Assembly (NCBI RefSeq): GCF_001877785.1
Contig: NZ_MINN01000074.1
Coordinates: forward strand, 558,001 to 622,000
Length of the DNA: 64,000 nucleotides
Direction of reading: 5' to 3'
DNA from: Rossellomorea aquimaris
Lineage (GTDB): Bacteria; Bacillota; Bacilli; Bacillales; Bacillaceae_B
The notes beneath the pieces are model-generated. The model worked only from the letters and a program-made list of their open reading frames with translations. It was not told the DNA's origin and did not search any database. Below are positions 1-8,097 of this stretch, piece by piece (position 1 is the stretch's first letter; each line of letters begins with the position of its first letter). Both the position numbers and the translations under genes were made by a program.

Positions 1-77
1 TCAAGAGCACTTCTAATAGACTGGTCTATAAATTCACAATTATAAAATGGAATGATGATTGATACTTTAGGATTCAA
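1..77 (-). CDS. Glycosyltransferase family 2, N-terminal fragment (cut by window edge)
   Basis: The first bases read on the minus strand give a TTG start at 77 behind a GGTGG-type ribosome binding site, then NPKVSIIIPFYNCEFIDQSI and on into the edge. The VSIIIPFYN strand is the usual start of a GT2 (GT-A fold) glycosyltransferase. It closely matches the start of the gene at 2388..3086 in protein and in DNA, so the two are probably paralogues from a local duplication. Only about 25 residues are visible; the sugar donor and acceptor cannot be told. It diverges from the glycosyltransferase starting at 263. Confidence 0.75.
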   Translation of the reverse strand, partial: MNPKVSIIIPFYNCEFIDQSIRSAL

Positions 78-262
78 TTTTCCACCTGCCTTATGCCAGA
101 TTCCTCTGTAATTCACTCTTCATATAATATGTACAGCATGTTCACTTTGACATCATAAATAGTCAATTTAAGGGATTCATCCAATTAATAGTGGTTAAGC
201 CCGCTACAAATCTTATAGACAATCATATATAAATAGTATGAAACATCATTGGAGGGTTGAAT

Positions 263-1333
263 TTGAAAATATTATTTGTGTTTTATGTGCCTAGCGGCGG
301 TGTAGAAACACTTAATAGAGAACGGGCGGCTGCATTAAGACCTGCTGGGATCGCGTGCGAGTTTCTTTACTATAGTAAAAGGAGGAACCTGCTCAATCAT
401 GAGGATACAAATGTTTATATAACCAATCAGGATTATGAAATACAGCAGATCTTGAAAAATGGGAGATATGATGCCATCATCATTACCTCAGACTATTCTG
501 GAATGGAGAGATTCAGGAGATTAGGCTTTAAAGGGAAGATCATCCTTGAAATACAGGGCCTTGGACCCAAAAGTACAGCAAGGGCTGAATTAAAAAAAGC
601 GATTCCCTATGTGAACCAATATTGTAATGGTCTTCTTTATCCAAAGACTTCTCATATAGGGGCATTATTTAATGAGTTTTTCCCTTCAAAGCCTGCTTTT
701 GCATTTAACAATTGTTTTAATCATAATGCATTCAGTTATAAACCACTCCCTCAGAAAAACAAACCCATCATCGCATGGATCGGGAGGTTGGAAGATAATA
801 AGAATTGGAGAGAATTTCTAAAAATAGGCAGTGGCCTGCTTAAGAGAAACTTGAATATTGAATTATATATGTTCGAGGATCCCAGTTTATCGACCGAAAA
901 AGAAAGAAAAGATTTTAATAATATGAAACAGGCGTTGAATTTGGATCGTCATTTAGTTTTATTGCAAGATGTTCCACACAGCCAGATGCAGCATTATTTT
1001 TCTAGAATAGGAGACTCAGGAGGTTTCCTATGTTCTACTTCCAAAGTAGAGGGTGCCCCGTACTCACTTCTTGAGGCGATGAGTTGTAGATGCCCCATCC
1101 TGACTACAGATTCTGATGGAGTTAGAAGCTCCATCATTCACAATCATACCGGTATGTATTACTCGATAGGCAATATTGATGAAGCCGTCCGTCAAGCCGA
1201 TCTATTAATGAATAATGTCCAGCTTAGGAAACAGATCATCGATAACGCGCTCATTCATTTAAAGACTCAGTTCAGTCATGAGCAATATCGTAAGCATTTC
1301 TGCTCCATGCTTCAGACATTAGGAGTGTCATAA
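263..1333 (+). CDS. Glycosyltransferase family 4 (GT-B fold)
   Basis: A protein of about 356 residues that begins with a Rossmann-type strand (KILFVFYVPSGGVETLNRE) and carries in its C-terminal half the donor-binding pattern EGAPYSLLEAMSCRCPIL, typical of GT4 retaining glycosyltransferases using nucleotide sugars. No signal peptide or membrane segment is seen, so it should act in the cytoplasm. Two TTG codons are possible starts (257 and 263); 263 is preferred because GGAGGG at 251..256 lies six bases before it. It is followed by an epimerase in the same direction, and other glycosyltransferases flank the pair, which suggests a polysaccharide or protein glycosylation locus, plausibly for the spore surface. 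Donor and acceptor are unknown. Confidence 0.85.
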   Translation: MKILFVFYVPSGGVETLNRERAAALRPAGIACEFLYYSKRRNLLNHEDTNVYITNQDYEIQQILKNGRYDAIIITSDYSGMERFRRLGFKGKIILEIQGLGPKSTARAELKKAIPYVNQYCNGLLYPKTSHIGALFNEFFPSKPAFAFNNCFNHNAFSYKPLPQKNKPIIAWIGRLEDNKNWREFLKIGSGLLKRNLNIELYMFEDPSLSTEKERKDFNNMKQALNLDRHLVLLQDVPHSQMQHYFSRIGDSGGFLCSTSKVEGAPYSLLEAMSCRCPILTTDSDGVRSSIIHNHTGMYYSIGNIDEAVRQADLLMNNVQLRKQIIDNALIHLKTQFSHEQYRKHFCSMLQTLGVS

Positions 1334-1418
1334 GTAACTTCTTCAGCAACCCTGGGTCACTGTTCCAACAAAAAGGTTATATGTGCATAAACTGTTAAAA
1401 AGAAAAGGTGATTCTATC

Positions 1419-2333
1419 GTGAAAGCATTTGTAACAGGAGGAGCGGGTTTTATAGGTTCACATTTAACAGATTCTTTACTTGATATGGGCACAGAAGTTC
1501 ATATCATAGATAATTTAAGCAGCGGTAAAAAAGAATACGTTAATCCTGCAGCGGTTTTTCATGAGAAAGATATTTCAGATCCTTCCATCGTTGAGCTCAT
1601 AGATCTTCATAAACCGGATTATATCTATCATTTAGCCGCCCAGGCAGATGTGAACCGATCTACTGAGTGTCCCTATCAAGATATGAAAACAAATCTTATT
1701 GGAACAATCAATCTATTGGACGGGTGCCGAAAAGCTCCGATAAAAAAGTTTATTTTTTCTTCAACTTCAGCTGTATACGGAAATGGCCCCGATAAAAAGT
1801 TGACTGAACAATCCCCACTGAACCCTGCTTCCTTCTACGGTTTATCTAAAGTTTCAGCAGAAAAGTATATACAACTGTATGGCGATTTCTTTTCTGTACC
1901 ATTTTCAATCCTGCGATATGGTAATGTTTACGGACCGAGGCAAACAGCAAAAGGAGAAGGAGGAGTCATTGCAGTCTTTTTGGAAAAGTTGAAGCAAAGT
2001 GAGCGTTTAAAATTAAACGGCGACGGTGATCAAACCAGGGATTTCATATATGTACAGGACATTGTGGATGCTAATATTGCAGCAAGTATGCACCACTCTA
2101 ATGACATCTTTCATATCAGTACAGGTTCCTCTGCCTCAATCAATAAGCTGATTGAATTATTAAAAGATCTGCACCCTTCTCCAATTGATTATTTTCATTC
2201 GGAAAATCGGATCGGGGATATCAAACACAGCTGTCTTGATAATTCAAAGGCAGTGAATTCATTAAATTGGTCGCCTTCTTTTTCACTCAAAGAAGGAATC
2301 CTGCAGACTTATCGTTCGTTTCTTAAAAAGTGA
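1419..2333 (+). CDS. NAD-dependent nucleotide-sugar epimerase/dehydratase (UDP-glucose 4-epimerase-like)
   Basis: Extended short-chain dehydrogenase fold of about 304 residues. The N-terminus has the NAD-binding TGGAGFIGSH motif, the middle has SSTSAVYG and the catalytic YGLSK (Tyr-x-x-x-Lys), and RYGNVYGPRQ follows as in GalE/RmlB-type enzymes. It should interconvert or modify a nucleotide sugar for the neighbouring glycosyltransferases. The start is taken as GTG at 1419 because AAAAGGTG lies at suitable distance; a GTG at 1383 would add twelve residues upstream of the Rossmann strand. It ends at a terminator shared with the convergent gene at 2388. The exact substrate cannot be read from the sequence. 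Confidence 0.87.
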   Translation: MKAFVTGGAGFIGSHLTDSLLDMGTEVHIIDNLSSGKKEYVNPAAVFHEKDISDPSIVELIDLHKPDYIYHLAAQADVNRSTECPYQDMKTNLIGTINLLDGCRKAPIKKFIFSSTSAVYGNGPDKKLTEQSPLNPASFYGLSKVSAEKYIQLYGDFFSVPFSILRYGNVYGPRQTAKGEGGVIAVFLEKLKQSERLKLNGDGDQTRDFIYVQDIVDANIAASMHHSNDIFHISTGSSASINKLIELLKDLHPSPIDYFHSENRIGDIKHSCLDNSKAVNSLNWSPSFSLKEGILQTYRSFLKK

Positions 2334-2350
2334 ATTCTTCAAAAATAACC

Positions 2351-2377
2351 AAGGCCCCTCTTCTGCGAGGGGCCTTT
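2351..2377. terminator. Bidirectional intrinsic terminator between convergent genes
   Basis: AAGGCCCCTC and GAGGGGCCTTT form a 10-bp GC-rich stem with a six-base loop, placed between the epimerase and the convergent glycosyltransferase; short T runs on both strands. Confidence 0.85.
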
Positions 2378-2387
2378 CAGTCATATG

Positions 2388-3086
2388 TTATTTCCGATCA
2401 TTCTTTTCGAAAATTTTCTTATATTTGTTCTTGATTGCGGCGGACTCACTATGAATGGATTTTCCATGAGTATAGGAACCCATTTTTTTATGCACCCTGT
2501 ATAACGTGAGTATTTCATCTAAATAATGAATATTCGTATACTGACTCAGCCTGCACCACATTTCATAATCTTGGGTATATTTAAGCTTTTCATCAAACCA
2601 GCCTGCTCTTTTAATTAATTCTATCTTGGCCATCACCGTACATCCATTGATCGGACAGCCTTCTAAAAGGATTTTCTGGAATGTTTTTCGATTAAGCTTT
2701 CTTGATCTGATCTCGTTTATAATATTGTTATCTTCATCAATCGTTTTAAACGCTGTATAAGATGCATGTGCATTTATTGACTGCATAAAATGAAGTTGTC
2801 TTTCAATCTTATTACCGACGAACATATCATCTGAACTCAGCCAGGCAAAATATGATCCGGTTGCGTGTTTAACACCCAGATTTAAAGCTGAGGCAGTTCC
2901 CCCATTCGCCTTTCGAATATATGTGATTTCATTTTTAAACGGCGCCACTTTATGAGCATATTGAGTGGAACCATCGTCGACTACAATGACTTCAATGTTT
3001 TTATAAGATTGCTTCAATGCACTTTTAATCGCAGCGTCAACATACCGACAATTATAAAATGGAATAATGATTGACACTCTTTCCAT
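2388..3086 (-). CDS. Glycosyltransferase family 2
   Basis: A 232-residue GT-A enzyme: VSIIIPFYNCRYVDAAIKSALKQSY at the start, VVDDGS for nucleotide-sugar binding, SSDD as the DxD-like metal site (FAWLSSDDMF), and a C-terminal segment with YTQDYEMWCRL similar to the acceptor region of spore-coat/rhamnosyl type GT2 proteins. The start is ATG at 3086, six to eight bases after GGGGAGGGGG; an upstream start in the same frame would swallow that site. It is probably a paralogue of the fragment at 1..77. Likely role: adding a sugar to a surface polysaccharide or glycoprotein; substrate unknown. Confidence 0.87.
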   Translation of the reverse strand: MERVSIIIPFYNCRYVDAAIKSALKQSYKNIEVIVVDDGSTQYAHKVAPFKNEITYIRKANGGTASALNLGVKHATGSYFAWLSSDDMFVGNKIERQLHFMQSINAHASYTAFKTIDEDNNIINEIRSRKLNRKTFQKILLEGCPINGCTVMAKIELIKRAGWFDEKLKYTQDYEMWCRLSQYTNIHYLDEILTLYRVHKKMGSYTHGKSIHSESAAIKNKYKKIFEKNDRK

Positions 3087-3128
3087 CTTTGTCCCCCTCC
3101 CCTTGTTCAAAATTTTGAAGATTAACTT

Positions 3129-3156
3129 AAAAGGGTGCCTGATCAGGCACCCTTTT
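3129..3156 (-). terminator. Intrinsic terminator of the JAMM operon
   Basis: A nearly perfect palindrome, AAAAGGGTGCC followed by its complement, begins at the stop codon of the JAMM-domain gene and is followed on the minus strand by TTTT. It ends the operon 3155..4903. Confidence 0.85.
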
Positions 3157-3646
3157 AGTAATAGACAATTTCAACGGGCAGGACAGCTCCATTTTTTATT
3201 TTGTAGCATCGGAGTTCTTCAGATCGTTTGCTGATGGCAGCGATAAAGTAATACACATCAGGATAAAATGAAGAACGGATGTCATCTTTGGATGGAACCG
3301 CCTGACCAAATGGGTGCGTGTGAAATATTCCCATAAAACGCTGATTTTTTTGCTTCATCTTTTTTTCGACCTGGTCTTGTTCATTTACATCCATGGCAAA
3401 TGAAAATGGCGAGGGTTCTATATTGACCATAGGCCAGAAAGTCATACATTTGTTAAACCTGCCCGATATGAGTCCACATGCCTCATTAGGCAAAAGTCTG
3501 CGGCCATTCCTCATCATTTCCTCATACATCTTTTCAGGAAGAAGGACTTGATTTTTATGCGTTGCATCCGCAGCCTTTAAACTTGAATTTCGTCCTTTGC
3601 GCTTCCATTTTCTTTCTCTGTTCTTTTTTGATTCCAATGGGTGCAC
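3155..3646 (-). CDS. JAMM/MPN (Mov34, Prok-JAB) metalloprotease-like protein
   Basis: The C-terminal 130 residues are a JAB/MPN domain: NEACGLISG supplies the Glu, and HTHPFGQAVPSKDD is the zinc-binding H-x-H-P...S...D set. Such proteins are metal-dependent isopeptidases or peptidases; the bacterial substrate is not evident here. The start is doubtful. The only in-frame starts before the domain are GTG at 3646 and TTG at 3637, both inside a different, well-signalled 44-codon ORF (3555..3689). The first 30 residues (very Lys/Arg rich) may therefore be an out-of-frame shadow, and the real protein may begin later or arise by frameshifting. It is the last gene of an apparent operon with a coiled-coil protein. 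Confidence 0.8.
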   Translation of the reverse strand: MHPLESKKNRERKWKRKGRNSSLKAADATHKNQVLLPEKMYEEMMRNGRRLLPNEACGLISGRFNKCMTFWPMVNIEPSPFSFAMDVNEQDQVEKKMKQKNQRFMGIFHTHPFGQAVPSKDDIRSSFYPDVYYFIAAISKRSEELRCYKIKNGAVLPVEIVYY

Positions 3647-3689
3647 TTTTACTCTGTCTATAAATTTTGTTAAGATCTCTATACTGCAT
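3555..3689 (-). CDS. Small basic 44-residue protein ending GCGCNA
   Basis: This ORF has one of the best ribosome binding sites in the region (AAAGGAGGGG, spaced about seven bases from ATG at 3689) and ends with TAA at 3555. The product starts MQYRDLNKIYRQ and ends KFKFKGCGCNA, rich in Lys, Arg and Gln with two Cys near the end. It lies 17 bases after the coiled-coil gene and overlaps the N-terminal part of the JAMM ORF in another frame. I do not recognise a family. It may be a genuine peptide, a translational leader, or the true N-terminus of the JAMM protein joined by a +1 frameshift. Confidence 0.6.
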   Translation of the reverse strand: MQYRDLNKIYRQSKSAPIGIKKEQRKKMEAQRTKFKFKGCGCNA

Positions 3690-3706
3690 TTGCTCCCCTC
3701 CTTTCA

Positions 3707-4903
3707 CTAACGAATATATTTCGTTGGATTGAACATTGTTTTCCTTGAAGATTCTGTTGGAATCGGGATATTCCCCTTTCCATATTTATCAAATTCCGGA
3801 TTTGACTCCGGGATTAACGGCTTCGTTGAAGCCGGACTCTGTTTCATTTTGCTATAGAGATCATTTTTTTTGTTCGTTTGTGCCTGAAGCTCATAACGCA
3901 GTCTTTTTAATTCTTCCTCCAGCTCTTCTTCCCGCCTGCTTGCATTCTCCTTAGTATCGGTATATGTTTCATCTATTAATGAAAGCTTGGCTTCAAGCTC
4001 TGATTCCCTTCGTTTATACTCGTCCAGCCGGGACCTTAAAGCATCCAGTTCTTCTTCGTAAAATTCTTCAAGTTTCTTCAAGTCTTCATGCAATTTGTTC
4101 ATTTTTTCCAAGTAATGATTTTCAGAGTCGGACGAGACTGCCTGATCTGCCATCACTTTATTTACTTCACTGAATTTTGTTGAATACTCAACAAGCTGCT
4201 CCTCGATTTTATTCAGTTTTTTCATGACCTCCGGATGATATACTTCCTCTGGTTTCCCCCATAAGAATCTCCACACCTTTTTGTACCACCTTTCTTTTTT
4301 TTCACATTGTTTTTTTAATGAGTCCAGGAGTTCCAGATCTTTTTCAATCATCAAGATGAAAAATCTCAAGTCCCCTTCCCCTTTAGGTCTCCCTGCCATT
4401 TTGGTAGCAGTGCTGTCAATGAATAAATCAAGCATTTTCTTGGTCAATTGATCCGCCCTGTTTTTATTTTCAGTGAGATTGCTTTCATAAATAATCCTTA
4501 TTTCAGGTATATTTTCTTTGAACGGTGGAAGCGTTTCTTCTTCAACCGGGTTTACCGCTGGCTCAGCTCTTGTTTCTTCACCAGGTCCCTTGATGGCTTC
4601 TACATCGATCTTATTATGAAGAAATCGATTGATTTCTCCTATTCGCTGCATATTTTGGTTTCTTTCCATTAACAGATAGTCTATCTGAGCCAGCAACACT
4701 TCAATCGTTTCATGATTTCCTGTAATCTCCGTTTTATAGATTCCTTGTTTTGTTTTCTGTTTAGAGATTTCTTCTGAAGCATTTTTCATTCTTTTTGAAT
4801 AAGAATGATAAAGGGATTCAATTTCACTGGATAATAGATGAAAATCGTCAAGCAAGCTTTTATAATCGGTTATATGTTCAGGTTCGTTCGATTCCTGATT
4901 CAT
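3707..4903 (-). CDS. Coiled-coil protein of unknown function
   Basis: A 398-residue acidic/basic protein with long heptad-like stretches at about residues 1-100 and 230-370 (for example LKKLEEFYEEELDALRSRLDEY), a proline/glutamate linker near 110-130 and a short aromatic segment ERWYKKVWRFLWGKPEEVY near 205. The C-terminus NPTKYIR recalls short tails of coat-associated proteins, but I cannot assign a family. ATG at 4903 follows GGAGGTGA. It heads an operon with the 44-residue ORF and the JAMM gene and faces a spore-surface-like gene, so a structural role in the spore envelope is a reasonable but unproven idea. Confidence 0.75.
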   Translation of the reverse strand: MNQESNEPEHITDYKSLLDDFHLLSSEIESLYHSYSKRMKNASEEISKQKTKQGIYKTEITGNHETIEVLLAQIDYLLMERNQNMQRIGEINRFLHNKIDVEAIKGPGEETRAEPAVNPVEEETLPPFKENIPEIRIIYESNLTENKNRADQLTKKMLDLFIDSTATKMAGRPKGEGDLRFFILMIEKDLELLDSLKKQCEKKERWYKKVWRFLWGKPEEVYHPEVMKKLNKIEEQLVEYSTKFSEVNKVMADQAVSSDSENHYLEKMNKLHEDLKKLEEFYEEELDALRSRLDEYKRRESELEAKLSLIDETYTDTKENASRREEELEEELKRLRYELQAQTNKKNDLYSKMKQSPASTKPLIPESNPEFDKYGKGNIPIPTESSRKTMFNPTKYIR

Positions 4904-4963
4904 TTTTCATTCACCTCCACATTCTTCATTTGTACTATCTTATGTACAGTTTGTTTACATGTT

Positions 4964-4990
4964 AAAAAAAAGGAGAGAGTTTCCTCTCCC
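4964..4990 (-). terminator. Intrinsic terminator after the cysteine-rich gene
   Basis: On the minus strand GGGGAGAGG, a short AAA loop and CTCTCTCC are followed by eight T residues, directly after the stop of the gene at 5000..6187. Confidence 0.85.
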
Positions 4991-4999
4991 CTCATTTAA

Positions 5000-6187
5000 T
5001 TAGTCATCCAGACCGCCCAGCAGGTCAGCAAACGTTTCACACTCACCGAATTCTACTAATGCTTCTACTACTCCGCTGTCAAAGACTACAGCATTAGCTG
5101 TATTTCTCAAGATCAAGCGGAACCCTTCAGCGATAGGTCCAAGTAATCCAGTGAAGATTTGAAGCTCATAAAACATTTGTTCTGGAGCTCCGTCGAAGTA
5201 GCGGATACCTTCACCCACTGCAGTCAATGCATCTTCTCCGCAAGTGACCCTGTCAATTGAAGATGGGTTGAAAGAGAAACTGAAGTCAGGCTGGAATCCT
5301 GTAGCTGTCGGAGCAGGAGTAGGACCAACTTCTGTATCAGTGAATGAGTAAGACCATGTGCTGTCTGCTAGCGAACATTCTTGACAGATTTCTGCTCTCA
5401 ATGTGGAAAGACCTGTTACTACGTCTGCATCTCCGCCTGTTCCGAATGTAGCATCGGTGTCTTCATTTCTCGCAAGAGCGGTTGCTTGACACTCACAGTT
5501 GTCAACCGGGAATAATCCAGGGCATTGACGAGGGAACTCAAGCAGGCTTAAGTCACACTGTAACTTCTCTTGAGGAAGCGGAATGTTATTCGGACGCGGG
5601 AAGCAGAATTTAGCCAATACTTCAAGCTTAACCGGGTACTCCACTTGAACATCTTTACACAGTACAACGCGAAGTGGGATCATTGGACCGAAGGGATCTG
5701 GCCCCATTAATACTCCGCCGGTAGAGGAAGCAATAACTTGCGTTGCTCTAATGTTCAAGTTGTCGTTAGTGATGCCTGTAGGCACACAAAGAGCGATTTC
5801 ATCAGTGAACTGTGTTCTGACTGTGAAAGAACATTCAGCAACTCCATCGATCAGGATGGTTACTTCTACAGGTACTGTCCACACGATCAATACTCTGCCG
5901 GGATTACCGTTTTCGATGATCGTACCTGTCACACTGACATCTGCCGGATCAACAGGAGCAGTCTGAACTTCTACCCGCTGACCTGCTGCCAATGCTGCAC
6001 TGACAGCTGCGCGGCAAGCTTCATCCGGAATGAAGTTCTTGTTTTCATACTTGTTTGCAAAGAACACCCAGTCATAGACTTTGTCTACGCGGATACATTC
6101 TGGAGCAAGGTCGTTCGTGTCTAGAGGAATCGGTGACGCTGAAGGTGTAGGAGTCTGGGAACCCCTGATTTGTTTACGTTTTTTCAA
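5000..6187 (-). CDS. Cysteine-rich putative spore-surface protein
   Basis: 395 residues, start TTG at 6187 behind AAGGAAGA. After a basic N-terminus and a Pro/Ser/Thr stretch comes CIRVDKVYDWVFF, a motif I associate with Bacillus spore-associated proteins of unknown function. The rest is beta-rich and contains about 14 Cys (pairs CEC and CQEC near residues 230 and 270), suited to disulfide cross-linking. A T/P-rich linker (about 290) separates a final domain of about 100 residues. There is no signal peptide. A match to the sigma-K promoter consensus lies upstream (6230..6256), which points to late mother-cell expression and thus coat or exosporium. The molecular role is unknown. Confidence 0.72.
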   Translation of the reverse strand: MKKRKQIRGSQTPTPSASPIPLDTNDLAPECIRVDKVYDWVFFANKYENKNFIPDEACRAAVSAALAAGQRVEVQTAPVDPADVSVTGTIIENGNPGRVLIVWTVPVEVTILIDGVAECSFTVRTQFTDEIALCVPTGITNDNLNIRATQVIASSTGGVLMGPDPFGPMIPLRVVLCKDVQVEYPVKLEVLAKFCFPRPNNIPLPQEKLQCDLSLLEFPRQCPGLFPVDNCECQATALARNEDTDATFGTGGDADVVTGLSTLRAEICQECSLADSTWSYSFTDTEVGPTPAPTATGFQPDFSFSFNPSSIDRVTCGEDALTAVGEGIRYFDGAPEQMFYELQIFTGLLGPIAEGFRLILRNTANAVVFDSGVVEALVEFGECETFADLLGGLDD

Positions 6188-6229
6188 ACGAATCTTCCTT
6201 TCTTTTAAATGAATATTTATATCACACTA

Positions 6230-6256
6230 TATCCTATGGACGAGAAGGAATTTGGT
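6230..6256 (-). promoter_or_regulatory. Sigma-K-type promoter for the cysteine-rich gene
   Basis: On the minus strand, AC (6256..6255), a 16-base spacer and CATAGGATA (6238..6230) match the sigma-K pattern AC-N16-CATANNNTA exactly. It lies about 45 bases before the TTG start, a normal leader length. Confidence 0.65.
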
Positions 6257-6546
6257 ATAGAGTAAATACCTATTTTTCTAAAAAAAATATAATAGGCGTT
6301 TTACTAGTTTTTTAAAAATCCGCTGAAAATAGGCAGATTATATAGACATTTGACAGTATTACTTTAGAAAAGAATTCATATTATATAACATGAAAAGGGG
6401 GGATGTAATAAAAGTAAGTAAATGAAGCTATCAAATAATCCTTTAAATTTAATTATAAAATTGAGATCTTCGAATACCTTTTGAATGAATATTACGAACG
6501 TGAAGAAATGACCTATCATTGCAATGATATTTATTATATATATATA
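6257..6546 (+). other. AT-rich intergenic stretch with a possible short transcript
   Basis: No convincing gene. On the plus strand TTGACA (6350..6355) and a sigma-K-like CATATTATA (6377..6385) precede a strong purine run (GGGGGG near 6396), but the run is followed by ATG-TAA and only reading frames of 11 and 20 codons. An open frame with protein-like composition (EYLLNEYYEREE) runs from about 6470 into the terminator at 6547, with no start signal. Either a small RNA, a very small peptide, or the remains of a gene. Confidence 0.35.
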
Positions 6547-6584
6547 AAGCCGTGTAAACGCTGGGAAGTTTACACGGCTTTTTC
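6547..6584 (+). terminator. Strong intrinsic terminator
   Basis: AAGCCGTGTAAAC and GTTTACACGGCTT form a 13-bp perfect stem, followed by TTTTT on the plus strand. No annotated plus-strand gene precedes it within 4 kb, which implies an unannotated plus-strand transcript. Confidence 0.85.
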
Positions 6585-6671
6585 TATGGGAATCACATCA
6601 TGGTTCAATACATACATTTAAATATAACCATACATCCCCGAAAGCATTACTGTGAGGAGAGGTGAAGAACA

Positions 6672-7490
6672 ATGAAGCAGCTCACCCAAACCCAGCTGCA
6701 GCAAATGATCATTCATTATAAATCTGAACTTCATAAATATCAGCAAAAATGCAGAGCGCTTGAAACTGAACCAATGGCTCAACTGCTGACAACAATAAAA
6801 TCGGAACTGTCCCGTGTGCAAACTGAAAATGAAACACACGCCAAAGAGGCTAAGGAGTGGAGAAGTAAATATGAATTCACTTCACAAGAACTTAATGAAA
6901 AATTGAAAACAGTAAAGAGCATGCAGACAGAATACAATAGATTGCAATCAGAATTACGAATAATAAAAAAAGCTCTTATAAAAGAAAAGAAAATGAATTA
7001 CAATAGCTGCTCATTGGCAATGCACCTTGAAAGCGACATTCATTCGTTAAAAAATACAATTAAAAGACTGGAAGATGAATCCACTTCCCTTCATATTAAT
7101 GTTGCGTTTATTTGTGAAGATTTACGAAAAGAACAAATTAAAACCCACTTTCTGGAAAAGTCATTGCTGGACACAGAAATATCGATTTTCGAAGCGGCTC
7201 GGAAAATGCTGGATCAACAAAAAATTGAGCAGCTTATTAGTAATACCCGTTCGGAAAAAGAAGCTTTAATGAAGAAACTCGAATCTTTTAATAAAGTGAA
7301 TACAGAACTTCGCAGGCAAAAAAGTCATACCGAGCAACAATTAGAGAAAGAAAGAGAAAAAGTAAGGTTGCTTGAGGAAATCGTTCATCAAGAAAGAAAA
7401 CAAAAAAGCGAATTAGCACATGCCCTGTTATCATTTCGAAAAAAATTTGAAAAGATGCAGAGCATCACACGATATAAAGATAATGAGTAG
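6672..7490 (+). CDS. Coiled-coil protein of unknown function
   Basis: 272 residues, almost wholly predicted helical coiled coil (for example ELRRQKSHTEQQLEKEREKV), rich in Lys, Glu and Gln, with three Cys and no signal peptide or membrane segment. ATG at 6672 follows GAGGAGAGGTGA. It sits between a cysteine-rich spore-surface candidate and a BclA-tail-like gene, so I infer a scaffold-like role in spore assembly; the sequence itself shows only the coiled coil. Confidence 0.72.
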   Translation: MKQLTQTQLQQMIIHYKSELHKYQQKCRALETEPMAQLLTTIKSELSRVQTENETHAKEAKEWRSKYEFTSQELNEKLKTVKSMQTEYNRLQSELRIIKKALIKEKKMNYNSCSLAMHLESDIHSLKNTIKRLEDESTSLHINVAFICEDLRKEQIKTHFLEKSLLDTEISIFEAARKMLDQQKIEQLISNTRSEKEALMKKLESFNKVNTELRRQKSHTEQQLEKEREKVRLLEEIVHQERKQKSELAHALLSFRKKFEKMQSITRYKDNE

Positions 7491-7608
7491 AAGTACGAAT
7501 GAGACTTAATTTTGACTAAATTCCGTATTTTTTTATAACTTTTCAGCCTTTCAAATCTGTTTTTTCATTTATGTCAGCTATATCATCATTCAATTTGATA
7601 GAGTTGCG

Positions 7609-7617
7609 CATATGATA
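7609..7617 (+). promoter_or_regulatory. Sigma-K-like -10 element
   Basis: CATATGATA fits the sigma-K -10 pattern CATANNNTA, 37 bases before the start of the gene at 7654. A matching AC at the right distance upstream is absent, so the call is weak. Confidence 0.35.
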
Positions 7618-7653
7618 GAGAGATTTAGTTAGCAGAAAGGATGAAATATTAGA

Positions 7654-8091
7654 ATGGGTATCTATTTAGATGGACGTACAAGTCAAAATGCAAGTCTTGC
7701 TGAAAGTATGACCACCCCGATACTGGTTGGGGATGAAGAACTTTTCGGCATTATTGGATTGGATGTGACAAAAGCAGTTGTGGGACAGATAAGAGTTTCT
7801 TTTTCAGGAACCGTGGCAGTACAGCTGCCTTTGCTCCCAGTTTTAACCGAAGTAACCATTACAATTATCAGGGGTACTGAACAAACCGGTCTCACAACTG
7901 TTTATTCAGCCACCCAGCAGCTCAGTCTTGAAATTGCAGGACCGCAAATTATTACATTCTCGGGGGCAGACTTCAATGCACCAAAGCCGCAAGCCGGTCC
8001 ACTCGTTTACAGTGCATACATCACCGCTTCTGCAGTCGGGACCATTCGTGTTGGACCTGAAAGCTTCAGCGCCATAGCCACTGCAGGATAA
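7654..8091 (+). CDS. Small beta-rich protein resembling exosporium BclA-type C-terminal domains
   Basis: 145 residues, nearly all beta-strand in character, without Cys. The succession VTITIIRGTEQTGLTTVYSA, then an ITFSGADFNAPKPQAGPLVY turn and a final YITASAVGTIRV strand recalls the jelly-roll C-terminal domains of BclA-like exosporium proteins, but there is no collagen-like region or leader. ATG at 7654 follows AAAGGATG. A sigma-K-like -10 lies upstream. I infer a spore-surface structural protein; other families of small jelly-roll proteins are possible. Confidence 0.65.
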   Translation: MGIYLDGRTSQNASLAESMTTPILVGDEELFGIIGLDVTKAVVGQIRVSFSGTVAVQLPLLPVLTEVTITIIRGTEQTGLTTVYSATQQLSLEIAGPQIITFSGADFNAPKPQAGPLVYSAYITASAVGTIRVGPESFSAIATAG

Positions 8092-8097
8092 AAAAAT

